A stretch of DNA of 7,738 bases from an uncultured Desulfovibrio sp. (GCA_945871415.1 CAMBWG010000094.1:1-7738), one strand, 5' to 3'; counted from the first letter of the stretch, positions 1 to 6,458 are shown. Numbers and translations are program-made. Notes: generated by a model not told the origin, from the letters alone.

Positions 1-688
1 GTCGTTGCCGACGTCGGGAATGACGTCAACCGTGGCAAAGGACGTATGCCGACGGCCGGAAGCGTCAAAGGGAGAAATGCGGATCAGGCGGTGGATGCCG
101 CGTTCGCTCTTGAGAAAGCCGAAGGCATGGGGCCCGGAGATACGCAGGGTCACGCTTTTGAGACCGGCTTCGTCGCCGGGCAGATAGTCCAGCTCTTCCA
201 CCTGAAAACCGCGCCGCGCCGCCCAGCGGGTATAGAGGCGCAGCAGCATTTCCGCCCAGTCCTGAGATTCGGTGCCGCCGGCGCCCGGGTGGATTTCAAG
301 GATGGCATCCTGGCTGTCCTCCTCGGCGGACAGCAGCATGACAAGCTCGGTTTCATCCAGCAGTTTTTCCAGACTGTCCTGCTGCTGGGAGAGCGATTCC
401 AGCGCCTCGTCCTCGGGATTTTCTCCGGCCAGTTCGAGCCATTCGAGCATGTCGTCATGGGCCGTCCTGAGCTTTTGCAGACGGGCCACTTCGTCTTCAA
501 GACCGCGTTTTTCGCGCAGCAGGGGCGTCAGGCTTTCAGGATTGTCCCATGCGCCGGGACGCGACAGGGCCGTTTCGATTTCGGAAAGGCGTCGTTCGTC
601 GGCCGCGACGTCAAAGACGCCTCCAGAGGTTGGAGAAACGATCGGACAGGGGCGCGCAACGGGCGCGCAATTCACTCAGTTGCAGCAT
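1..688 (-). CDS. prfB: Peptide chain release factor 2 (RF2), 3' end beyond the window
   Basis: RF2 recognises UGA and UAA in the ribosomal A site and triggers peptide release. The gene starts at ATG 688-686, runs 25 codons to an in-frame TGA (613-611), and continues after a +1 shift through the Asp codon at 612-610 to the window edge, giving 229 visible residues. After the shift the protein has the RF2 helical domain (rich in Glu and Leu), then HPGAGGTESQDWAEM, and the stop-codon-reading tripeptide SPF at residues 205-207 (bases 67-75), followed by GRRHTSF. The GGQ catalytic loop and roughly the last third of the protein lie outside the window. The SPF tripeptide distinguishes RF2 from RF1, which has PxT. 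The start overlaps the end of lnt by 17 bases and has no clear Shine-Dalgarno of its own, so translation is probably coupled to lnt. Identification is very secure; only the exact start codon is slightly uncertain. Confidence 0.97.
610..624 (-). promoter_or_regulatory. prfB: Programmed +1 ribosomal frameshift site of prfB
   Basis: On the minus strand the sequence reads GGAGG (624-620), CGT (619-617), CTT (616-614), TGA (613-611), C (610). This is the conserved RF2 autoregulatory arrangement: a Shine-Dalgarno-like element three bases ahead of a CTT codon, then an in-frame UGA in the poor termination context UGAC. When RF2 is scarce the ribosome pauses at UGA and slips from CUU to UUU, reading the Asp codon GAC. 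The reading frame before the TGA encodes only 25 residues, and all RF2 similarity lies in the shifted frame, which confirms that the shift is needed. Confidence 0.95.
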
Positions 689-2273
689 GTTGAGGTCGTG
701 TTGTTTTGGATGTGGAACGCAGGGCGGGAGCGAACAGCGCCGCCATGCAGAGCAAAAGCCCGAAGGGGGGAATCAGGGGCGCAAGGCGATGGTACAGACT
801 GACGTCATCCATCAGTCGTGCGCGTCCCCAGAGCCATTGCTGCCGGAACTGGCCGCCGCTGACAACTGGGCGGCCGCGATGGTCGATGACGGCGGAAATA
901 CCGGTATTGGTGCCGCGCAGAATCCAGCGCCGCTGTTCGATGGCGCGCAGGGCGGTCAGATACAGGTGTTGCCGCGGGGCGGGCGTTGCGCCGAACCAGC
1001 CGTCATTGCTGATATCCACAAGTATATTGGCGCCCTTTGCGACGCGCTCCTGGGCCAGCCAGGGAAACACGCCTTCATAGCATATGAGCATACCAAGAGC
1101 AAGCCGGCCATTTCGCAGGGGGGCCGCGCTTTTTCCGGGAGTGTAGGTGCCTACTTCCTGAAGCAGGGCCGCAAGAAACTCCCAGTCCAGCCAGGAGGGA
1201 ACGTATTCGCCAAAGGGGACAAGATGCACCTTGTCGTAACTCCCCTGCGGCGTGCCGTCGGGGCCGATAAGGAGGGCCCGGTTGTAGACGCGCTGCGTCG
1301 ACCCGCTGCCTTCAAAGCCGGGAAGGCCGGTCAGCAGGGGGGACCGGGCGGAAGCTGCCAGCATGCTCACGGCGTCGGCATAGAGAGGGAAGCGGAGCAG
1401 ATCGTAGGGCAGGGCGGTTTCCGGCCAGATGATCAGCGGCTTCTCCGCGGGACGCTCGGCCAGACCGGCCTGCGTCAGGCTCAGATAGATTTCCGTAGTC
1501 TTGCGCTGGAATGCCGGCGTCCACTTGATGTTCTGATCAATATTGCCTTCCACAAAGAGGACGGAAAGCGTATCCGGCCCCGAAGGAGCCGCGTCGACGG
1601 GCGCTTCCCGCAGACGCCATGCGCCATAGCCCAGCAGCAGGACGATGAGCAGCAGACCGGCGCCGCGTCGCCGGGCAGTCCCTCCGGGCCAGCACAGGGA
1701 CAGGACGGCGGCTGTCCAGAGCGCGCCGACCATGCCTGCGCCGATGCTGTCCGCTGCCTGCGTCAGTATCGGCCAGGCCGTCAGCGCCCCGGCAAGCGGC
1801 AGCCAGGGAAAGCCCGCCACAACGGCGAAGATCCATTCCAGGGAGTACCATGTTGCGGCCAGGCCCGCGATGAAGATCAGGGCCGCGCGTTGCCGCAGGT
1901 GAAAGGCCGCCAGAGAAAACAGCCCTCCCGCAGCCGCGAGACAGGCCGAAACAAACAGGGCGCAGGGAACGGCCAGAGGCCAGGGCAGACCGCCCACATT
2001 GTGCACCGGCAGCGCCAGCCAGTAGAGGGCCGCCGCGTGTCCCGCCCAGGCGCAGAGCCAGCCCCGGCGCAGGGCCGCGCCGCGACCGGCGGCAGATGCG
2101 CCCAGCAGGGCAAGGCACAGGGGGTGGAGCAGGACCAGCGGCGGAAGGGAGACGGCATCATTGGCAAAGCCTGCCCAGAGAGCCAGCGCGCCCGGCACGC
2201 CTGTCAGGAAGGCGCCGCGCGCGGTCCGGCAGAATTCGGGAGGGGAGGGCAGGGGAGACGACGGCAACGACAT
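672..2273 (-). CDS. lnt: Apolipoprotein N-acyltransferase
   Basis: Lnt is an inner-membrane enzyme that transfers an acyl chain from phospholipid to the N-terminal cysteine of apolipoproteins, the last step of lipoprotein maturation. The 533-residue product (E. coli Lnt is about 512) has hydrophobic membrane segments over about residues 20-215, including the conserved TWYSLEW stretch at 141-147, then a periplasmic nitrilase-type domain from about 235. The catalytic triad is visible: Glu285 in IIWPETALPYD, Lys348 in YDKVHLVPFGEYVP, and Cys398 in MLICYEG. The family signature NDGWFG (423-428) and a final hydrophobic stretch near 500-517 are also present. I chose ATG 2273 because AAGGA lies five bases upstream. 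The frame stays open to a GTG at 2435, but that extension runs through a hairpin and into a repeat, so it is not coding. The gene follows corC, as in the E. coli ybeX-lnt pair, and its end overlaps prfB. Confidence 0.96.
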   Translation of the reverse strand: MSLPSSPLPSPPEFCRTARGAFLTGVPGALALWAGFANDAVSLPPLVLLHPLCLALLGASAAGRGAALRRGWLCAWAGHAAALYWLALPVHNVGGLPWPLAVPCALFVSACLAAAGGLFSLAAFHLRQRAALIFIAGLAATWYSLEWIFAVVAGFPWLPLAGALTAWPILTQAADSIGAGMVGALWTAAVLSLCWPGGTARRRGAGLLLIVLLLGYGAWRLREAPVDAAPSGPDTLSVLFVEGNIDQNIKWTPAFQRKTTEIYLSLTQAGLAERPAEKPLIIWPETALPYDLLRFPLYADAVSMLAASARSPLLTGLPGFEGSGSTQRVYNRALLIGPDGTPQGSYDKVHLVPFGEYVPSWLDWEFLAALLQEVGTYTPGKSAAPLRNGRLALGMLICYEGVFPWLAQERVAKGANILVDISNDGWFGATPAPRQHLYLTALRAIEQRRWILRGTNTGISAVIDHRGRPVVSGGQFRQQWLWGRARLMDDVSLYHRLAPLIPPFGLLLCMAALFAPALRSTSKTTRPQHAATE

Positions 2274-2296
2274 GGCTTTCCTTGCTGAGTAGACAG

Positions 2297-2334
2297 AAAA
2301 GGAGCGCCTTGCGGTTGCTGCGGCAAAGCGCTCC
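2297..2334 (-). terminator. Terminator-like hairpin ahead of lnt (terminator or attenuator)
   Basis: Inverted repeat with arms 2301-2312 and 2323-2334 (11 of 12 positions pair, one C/A mismatch) and a 10-base loop. Read on the minus strand, the outer arm GGCGCTCC is followed directly by TTTTCTGTCT. This has the form of an intrinsic terminator in the corC-to-lnt direction, yet it sits only 24 bases before the lnt start codon. No obvious promoter fits between it and the ATG, so either corC transcripts partly read through it, or it acts as an attenuator or mRNA stabiliser. Confidence 0.6.
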
Positions 2335-2388
2335 GGGAAAAATGGCATGCATCCGGGGCCGTCGCAAGGGACGGGCGAACGTCGGCGG

Positions 2389-2537
2389 CCAGAGCGTTTT
2401 ACCTTTGAAAAAGGTAGAACGCGAGGCGGCGGCACAGCGCCGCCCGGCCCGAATTGAGCGGAAAACCGCGCTTTTTCCGCGAAACGACAGGCCGTATGGT
2501 TTGAAACGCGCAGCGTTTCAAACTGAAAATGCTCTGG
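2389..2537 (+). repeat. Structured 149-bp intergenic repeat, copy A (intact)
   Basis: Copy A is bounded by terminal inverted repeats CCAGAGCGTTTT (2389-2400) and AAAATGCTCTGG (2526-2537), which match at 11 of 12 positions. Inside are four hairpins: 2394-2405/2411-2422 (12 pairs, one G-U); 2425-2431/2438-2444 (7 GC pairs, loop GCACAG); 2458-2465/2473-2480 (8 pairs); and 2499-2509/2513-2523 (11 pairs, extendable by two G-U pairs). It aligns without gaps to copy B and over its first 59 bases to copy D. It ends three bases from the corC stop codon and lies antisense to the corC-lnt transcript. I see no target-site duplication and no transposase. The same 149-bp unit in other intergenic gaps shows that it is a dispersed repeat. 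Its function is unknown. Confidence 0.9.
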
Positions 2538-2540
2538 AAA

Positions 2541-3389
2541 TCAGGCAACGGCCTGATCCGCTTCGGGTACGGAAGCAGGCTCCATACGCAATTTACGGAT
2601 GAGTTTCTTGTCGGCATCAAGAACGGTGAAGCGCCAGCCGTCCAGTGTAAAGGCTTCGCCGGCGGCCGGCACGCGACCGGCTTCCATGCTGAGGTAGCCG
2701 CCGATGGTATACACTTCGTCGGAGGACAGCGTGACTCCGATGTCCTCAAGGTCTTCCAGCAGGGCCCGGCCCGTCAGTTCGTAGGTTTCGTTACCGAGGG
2801 GGCGGATGTCCTCTTCGCGGGGCGCATCGTGTTCATCCTCAATATCGCCTACGATTTCTTCCAGAACGTCTTCAATGGTGATCAGGCCGGAAGTGCCGCC
2901 GTACTCGTCGAGTGCGATGGCCATGTGCTGCTTGCGGGCGCGGAATTCCTGCAGCAGCGTGCGGATGGGTTTGGTTTCGGGAACAAAGAAAAGATCGCGC
3001 ATGATGGTGCCGGCCGCGCGCGAACCTCCGTCGGGTTCCAGCAGCGAGCGCAGCACATCCTTGGCATGCAGGATGCCCACCATATTGTCGCGGGTTTCCC
3101 TGTAGACGGGAATGCGGGTGTGGCCGGAATCGACAATGACCCGCGCCGCTTCCGACAGCGGCGAATCCTCGGGAACGCAGTCGATATCGGTGCGGGGAGT
3201 CATGGTATCCTGCACCTGCAGGTCGCTGAAGCGCAGAATGCCCAGAAGCATGGATTCCTCGTCGGGCTCCACTTCCCCTTCGGCGCTGGCTTCAATAATG
3301 GTTTTCTCAAGAGATTCTTCGTCATCGCGTCCGAAAATTTTTCCGATCCGCGACCAGATGGTACTATGACCGTCAGGACTGCCGTCCAA
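2541..3389 (-). CDS. corC: CorC/YbeX-type CBS-domain protein
   Basis: This 282-residue soluble protein has an acidic N-terminal stretch (about 20-60), the signature TMTPRTDID (62-70), tandem CBS domains (about 65-120 and 128-185, with DEYGGTSGLITIEDVLEEIV at 161-180), and a C-terminal CorC_HlyC domain (about 197-270) containing YTIGGYLS. It lacks the DUF21 membrane domain of larger HlyC/CorB-like proteins, so it matches the short CorC/YbeX class. That class is linked to Mg/Co efflux and, in E. coli YbeX, to ribosome-related phenotypes; its biochemical activity is not settled. The start is TTG at 3389, supported by AAAGGAG six bases upstream (about 3396-3402) and the absence of a better start. 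The gene lies upstream of lnt, a widely conserved neighbour. The family call is firm; the transport role is only by family name. Confidence 0.93.
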   Translation of the reverse strand: MDGSPDGHSTIWSRIGKIFGRDDEESLEKTIIEASAEGEVEPDEESMLLGILRFSDLQVQDTMTPRTDIDCVPEDSPLSEAARVIVDSGHTRIPVYRETRDNMVGILHAKDVLRSLLEPDGGSRAAGTIMRDLFFVPETKPIRTLLQEFRARKQHMAIALDEYGGTSGLITIEDVLEEIVGDIEDEHDAPREEDIRPLGNETYELTGRALLEDLEDIGVTLSSDEVYTIGGYLSMEAGRVPAAGEAFTLDGWRFTVLDADKKLIRKLRMEPASVPEADQAVA

Positions 3390-3415
3390 GGCTGACTCCT
3401 TTGGTTACTGTTTTG

Positions 3416-3438
3416 AAAAGGCGCTCCCGGGGGAGCGC
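3416..3438 (-). terminator. Hairpin with T-run in the corC leader
   Basis: GCGCTCC (3421-3427) and GGAGCGC (3432-3438) form a 7-bp GC stem with a 4-base loop. On the minus strand it is followed by C and TTTT (3419-3416). It lies about 27 bases before the TTG start of corC and downstream of the predicted corC promoter, so it would be transcribed in the leader. The T-run is short and the hairpin may simply be a leader structure. Its placement mirrors that of the hairpin ahead of lnt. Confidence 0.45.
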
Positions 3439-3450
3439 ACAGCCTTGTTG

Positions 3451-3479
3451 AGGGTAGCCCATTGACGCATGCTTGTAAA
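3451..3479 (-). promoter_or_regulatory. Possible sigma-70 promoter for corC (-lnt-prfB)
   Basis: On the minus strand, TTTACA (3479-3474, five of six to TTGACA) is followed after 17 bases by TACCCT (3456-3451, which keeps the T, A and final T of the -10 box). This would start transcription near 3444, about 55 bases before the corC start codon. The rest of 3390-3579 holds the leader hairpin and a 13-bp match to the repeat interior (3491-3503). I see no gene in it. Confidence 0.4.
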
Positions 3480-3579
3480 CTGATGGCGGCGCGCTTTTTC
3501 CGCACGACGGCAGGGATGCGGCCTCTGGCCGGGAAAGTTTTTTCTGGCGAACGGGTTCTGAGGTTCAGAAGATTCGTCA

Positions 3580-3728
3580 CCAGAGCCTTTTAGCTTTGAA
3601 AAAGGTGAAACGTGAGGCGGCGGCACAGCGCCGCCCGGCCCGAATTGAGCGGAAAACGGCGCTTTTTCCGCGAAACGGAAGACCGTATGGTTTGAAATGC
3701 AAAATGTTTCAAATTAGAAATACTTAGT
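3580..3728 (+). repeat. Structured 149-bp intergenic repeat, copy B (diverged right end)
   Basis: It aligns without gaps to copy A over all 149 positions, with about 21 differences by hand count. Most differences are in the last 40 bases. The left terminus CCAGAGCCTTTT is kept, while the right terminus has changed to GAAATACTTAGT. The GC hairpin core (about 3616-3635) and the third hairpin (3649-3656/3664-3671) are unchanged. The fourth hairpin (3689-3700/3704-3715) survives mainly through G-U pairs. The element lies between the predicted corC promoter and the nucleotidase gene, in the same direction as the latter. Confidence 0.9.
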
Positions 3729-3734
3729 TATAAG
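3706..3734 (+). promoter_or_regulatory. Possible promoter of the 5'-nucleotidase gene at the repeat edge
   Basis: TATAAG (3729-3734) matches five of six positions of the -10 consensus and starts one base after the right end of repeat copy B. The -35 position at 17-bp spacing (3706-3711, GTTTCA) is weak and lies inside the repeat's last hairpin. Transcription would begin near 3741, giving a leader of about 22 bases that contains GAGG (3753-3756). The sequence around the -10 box is AT-rich, unlike most of the window. Confidence 0.4.
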
Positions 3735-3762
3735 AAAAGAACTTTTTTGAAAGAGGGGTTGC

Positions 3763-5400
3763 ATGAAGGAAAAAAGTATGAAAACGGCGCTGTATGTCCG
3801 CTGGCGGAAGCTGGCGTGTGCCGTGCCGGTCGTCGCGGGCCTGTGCTGCGTTCTCGTGTTCGGCATGGCGCGGTCCGGCGAACTGGAACTGCGCCTGCTG
3901 CATGCCAATGACACGCATGCCTTTCTGGCCGGGAGTGATGCCGGAGGCAATGCCTGTTTTGCGTCAGAGGCATGCTGGGGCGGCATGGGGCGCATTGCCG
4001 CCGCCATCCGGCAGGCCCGGGCGGAACAGGATAATGTCATTGCGCTGGATGCCGGGGATCAGTTCCAGGGAACGCTGTTCTACAGCATCGCCAAGTGGCC
4101 TGTCATTGCCGCCGTTGACGGGAGCATGCCCTACGATGCCATGACCCTGGGCAATCATGAATTTGACGACGGTTGCGCGGCGCTGGCGGACTTTCTGGCT
4201 GCGCAGCCGCTGCCGGTGGTGGCGGCGAATCTGAAGCCGGGCAAGGACTGTCCGCTGTCCGGTTCGCGTATCCGGCCCTATGAAATCCGGGAGATTCGCG
4301 GCGTCCGGGTGGGGATTATCGGCCTGGCCAACGACGGGATCGGCAAGTTGCCTGCCGTGTGTCCGCAAACGGCGGTCTCGGATACCCAAGCGACGCTGGA
4401 AGCCTGCGTCCATGAGCTGGAGGCGCAGGGCGTCCGGCATATCATTGTCCTGACGCATCTGGGGCTGGAACGCGATCTGGCTCTGGCACGGGCTGTTTCA
4501 GGCGTGGACGTCATTGTGGGCGGACATTCGCATTCGTATCTTGGCAGGACTTCGCCGGAAGGGCCCTATCCTCTAGTGGAACATGCGCCAGACGGCTCGC
4601 CGGTTCTGGTGGTGACGGCGGGGCGGGCGGCGCGTCGGCTGGGAGATCTTACGATTGTTTTTGATGCCGCCGGCGTGCCCCGGCGCTGGAGCGGCGAAGC
4701 GCGGGAACTGGTGCCGTCGCTGCCGGTGGCCGAAGATGTGGAACGCGTGGTGGCCGATGCCGCCGGAACGCTGGAGGCCTGTCGCACGACCATCATCGGG
4801 GGGCACGATGTCCACATGCCCGATGGCATGGAGCAATGCCGCGCGGGTGAATGTCTGGCGGGTATGGTGCTTGTGGATGCCATGCTGGAATTCGGCAGAT
4901 CGCAGGGAGCTTCCGTAGCCCTGTATAACAGCGGCGGTGTGCGCGCGGCATTGCCGCCCGGGTCGATTTCCCGCGGGGATGTTATGACGGCCTATCCTTT
5001 TGCCGGTGGTATTCAGATTCGGGAATATACGGGGGAACAGCTCCGGCAGGCGCTGGAGAACGGCATTGCAGAAAAAAACGGAACAGGGCCGCATCTCCTG
5101 CAGGTAGCCGGTTTACGCTATGAGGCCGACGTCAGCCGCCCCGCGGGCAGACGGTTGATCTCCGTGAGCTGTATGGACGAAGATGGAAAGGCACGCCCCC
5201 TTGATCCGCAAGCCCGCTATGTGGTCGTGCTGGGAGAGTATCTGACGCAGGGAGGCGACGGCTTTCAGATGTTGAAGGAAGGCAGGCTGTTGCAGAAGTG
5301 TTCCCTGAATGATCAGGAGCTGGCGGAAGACTATATCCGGCGGCATTCTCCGCTGCCGCCGCCGGAAACCGGGCGTATCTGTCTGAGGCGGCAGCCCTGA
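3763..5400 (+). CDS. Exported 5'-nucleotidase / metallophosphatase (UshA family)
   Basis: This 545-residue two-domain enzyme probably removes phosphate from extracellular nucleotides or related esters in the periplasm. A signal peptide is visible: Arg/Lys-rich start (13-16), hydrophobic core 17-36, likely cleavage near ARS-GE (38/39). The metallophosphatase motifs occur in order: NDTH (49-52), DAGD (96-99), GNHE (130-133), THLG (231-234) and GGHSH (253-257), supplying Asp50, His52, Asp99, Asn131, His232, His255 and His257 as expected metal ligands. The C-terminal substrate domain has NSGGVR (389-394), YPFAG (411-415) and TQGGDGF (495-501), where Phe413 and Phe501 match the usual base-stacking aromatics. 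Many cysteines (65, 71, 163, 200, 215, 340, 359, 364 and others) suggest disulfides. ATG 3763 has GAGG six bases upstream; ATG 3778 is an alternative with AAGGA. The exact substrate (nucleotide, UDP-sugar, cyclic nucleotide) cannot be told, so no gene symbol is given. Confidence 0.93.
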   Translation: MKEKSMKTALYVRWRKLACAVPVVAGLCCVLVFGMARSGELELRLLHANDTHAFLAGSDAGGNACFASEACWGGMGRIAAAIRQARAEQDNVIALDAGDQFQGTLFYSIAKWPVIAAVDGSMPYDAMTLGNHEFDDGCAALADFLAAQPLPVVAANLKPGKDCPLSGSRIRPYEIREIRGVRVGIIGLANDGIGKLPAVCPQTAVSDTQATLEACVHELEAQGVRHIIVLTHLGLERDLALARAVSGVDVIVGGHSHSYLGRTSPEGPYPLVEHAPDGSPVLVVTAGRAARRLGDLTIVFDAAGVPRRWSGEARELVPSLPVAEDVERVVADAAGTLEACRTTIIGGHDVHMPDGMEQCRAGECLAGMVLVDAMLEFGRSQGASVALYNSGGVRAALPPGSISRGDVMTAYPFAGGIQIREYTGEQLRQALENGIAEKNGTGPHLLQVAGLRYEADVSRPAGRRLISVSCMDEDGKARPLDPQARYVVVLGEYLTQGGDGFQMLKEGRLLQKCSLNDQELAEDYIRRHSPLPPPETGRICLRRQP

Positions 5401-5437
5401 CCGATGTCATGAGCGTGTGCCCTGTGCGGAGAGATCT

Positions 5438-5653
5438 TCAGAGGGCGGAAGAGCGTGGCGGGCGTCCCACAAAGGGCAGACCCAGCGAAACAATGCGCGG
5501 GGGGTCTTCCCGTTCTTCGGGGCGCATTCCGGCGGCATAGGCGGCTTCCCATGCCGCGATCAGCGTCAGAAGGCGCTGTTCCCGCAGAGTCAGGCCGCGT
5601 TCCGCACGCGTGCCGCGCCGGGAGCGATGAGGCGTGTTTCGGGATGCGTCCAT
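5438..5653 (-). CDS. Small hypothetical protein (71 aa)
   Basis: This short gene is convergent to the nucleotidase, with a 37-base gap between the two stop codons. ATG 5653 is preceded by AAAGGA (ending at 5659), five bases away, which is the main reason to believe it. The product has a basic N-terminus (Arg/His-rich, 1-20), a probable helix LTLREQRLLTLIAAWEAAYA (21-40), and a proline/arginine-rich tail ending VGRPPRSSAL. There is no signal peptide, membrane segment or known motif. I do not recognise its function. It is cut off from the upstream minus-strand gene by a terminator at 5727-5758, and I could not find a convincing promoter in 5654-5726. It could be a spurious frame, but the ribosome binding site and isolated position favour a real gene. 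Confidence 0.55.
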   Translation of the reverse strand: MDASRNTPHRSRRGTRAERGLTLREQRLLTLIAAWEAAYAAGMRPEEREDPPRIVSLGLPFVGRPPRSSAL

Positions 5654-5726
5654 GCCGTTCCTTTCCGGTGCATGCCGGGAATGCGGAACGCCCCGCCGCT
5701 GTCTCCTTCCCGAAAGGAACGTATGG

Positions 5727-5758
5727 AAAAGGGGCCCTTCTTTCGCCGGGCCCCTTTT
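5727..5758 (-). terminator. Perfect palindromic intrinsic terminator
   Basis: AAAAGGGGCCC (5727-5737) and GGGCCCCTTTT (5748-5758) form an 11-bp perfect stem around a 10-base loop. Read on the minus strand it begins 15 bases after the stop codon of the exported-protein gene and ends in TTTT, so it should end that transcript. Because the arms carry A-runs and T-runs at both ends it could also work on the plus strand, stopping any read-through from the nucleotidase gene, for which I see no closer terminator. Confidence 0.88.
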
Positions 5759-5773
5759 ACGATTCCGGCGCTG

Positions 5774-6370
5774 TTACGCGCCCGGAGCAAGAGACGTCAG
5801 AATCATAAGGCGTCCGTTGTGGGACAGGGTAATGCCGCGCGTCGTGGGCGGGGCCTGCCGCAGGAATGCACGCAGGCTTGTGATATTACCGGCAGTGCGC
5901 AGGCTGCGTTTGTCAAGGAAAGAGTAGGTCAGCTGGCGGGCTCTGGCCGTCTGCTGCTCGAACTTTTTCAGGTTGCCGTCAAAATACTGCTGTCCCCTGC
6001 TGCCGGCCGCCAGCGCGTCAAAGGTTGCTCCGTCGGCCTTTATTTCCACGAGGACAAAGCCGCTGCCGACGATTTCCTGGATGGCATTGCGGAAATTGGC
6101 GGGAGCGAACGGGCGCTGCAGCACAATCATTTTGAGCTTGTTTTCTGAAAGCATGAACACCTGTTGCCACTTCTGCCCGGCATAGGTCGCCTGCGGCAGG
6201 CAAAGGTGATCTTCCAGGCCGGGTTCGCGGCACGGTTCGGCTTGCGAACGGCGTTGCACCTTGGCGCGCGGCATGTCCAGGTAATAGCCGTCAAGCAGGG
6301 GAACGCGGGGTTCCGCCCGAGCGGGCAGCGCCATGAGCAGAAGTAAAAGAAGCGGCAGAAGATGTTTCAT
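5774..6370 (-). CDS. Small exported protein of unknown function (198 aa)
   Basis: The N-terminus is a clear signal peptide: Lys-His, then a run of leucines (4-15) and the cleavage site PARA-EP after residue 19. The mature protein of about 179 residues is predicted to be periplasmic. It has two cysteines ten residues apart (Cys47 and Cys57) that could form a disulfide. A mixed alpha/beta segment FMLSENKLKMIVLQRPF (72-88) follows, then ANFRNAIQEIVGSGF (91-105), a Gln/Arg-rich helix (about 125-150), and a hydrophobic tail ending in LTSLAPGA. No cysteine lipobox and no enzyme motif are visible. ATG 6370 has GGGAGG six bases upstream. The gene is divergent from the marR-cupin operon and ends at a strong terminator. 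I do not recognise the family and assign no function. Confidence 0.85.
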   Translation of the reverse strand: MKHLLPLLLLLLMALPARAEPRVPLLDGYYLDMPRAKVQRRSQAEPCREPGLEDHLCLPQATYAGQKWQQVFMLSENKLKMIVLQRPFAPANFRNAIQEIVGSGFVLVEIKADGATFDALAAGSRGQQYFDGNLKKFEQQTARARQLTYSFLDKRSLRTAGNITSLRAFLRQAPPTTRGITLSHNGRLMILTSLAPGA

Positions 6371-6394
6371 GCAGGTCCTCCCAGAGATGACTTC

Positions 6395-6423
6395 AGCCTA
6401 GCGCAAGGAAGTCGGAACGACAA
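6395..6423 (-). promoter_or_regulatory. Possible promoter of the exported-protein gene
   Basis: On the minus strand TTGTCG (6423-6418) is followed after 17 bases by TAGGCT (6400-6395). Both boxes are partial matches (four and three of six). The spacing is ideal, and the start would fall near 6388, about 18 bases before the ATG and just ahead of the Shine-Dalgarno. This is a weak call, made mainly on position. Confidence 0.33.
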
Positions 6424-6458
6424 GAGTTCTGTCCGGCAGGAGGAAGGCAAGATTCGCC

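Noticed and set aside
46..693. Plus-strand open frame opposite prfB
   Set aside because: It is the antisense shadow of RF2, which is clearly recognisable on the minus strand.
549..2288. Long plus-strand open frame (579 codons) opposite lnt
   Set aside because: It is antisense to an lnt gene with a full catalytic triad. Its product is a Gly/Gln/Arg-rich low-complexity sequence, and long antisense frames are expected in GC-rich coding DNA.
2381..2545. Target-site duplication around repeat copy A
   Set aside because: The flanks (GGCGG before, AAATC after) do not match, and copy B flanks do not either, so classical transposition could not be shown from the sequence.
2529..3395. Plus-strand open frame (288 codons) opposite corC
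   Set aside because: It is antisense to the CBS/CorC_HlyC protein, starts inside a repeat, and has no ribosome binding site or family resemblance.
3491..3503. Extra repeat fragment: GCGCTTTTTCCGC identical to the interior of copies A and B
   Set aside because: The identity covers only 13 bases and the flanks align poorly. It may be a remnant or chance, too little to call a copy.
3405..3626. Minus-strand open frames beginning in repeat copies B (3405-3626) and D (7427-7726)
   Set aside because: Both begin with the peptide read from the repeat itself and run into unrelated flanking sequence, so the shared N-terminus reflects the DNA repeat, not protein homology.
6438..6443. AGGAGG upstream of marR as a ribosome binding site
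   Set aside because: It lies over 50 bases from the ATG, upstream of the -35 box, and the only nearby start (TTG 6459) is out of frame with marR and opens only a short frame.
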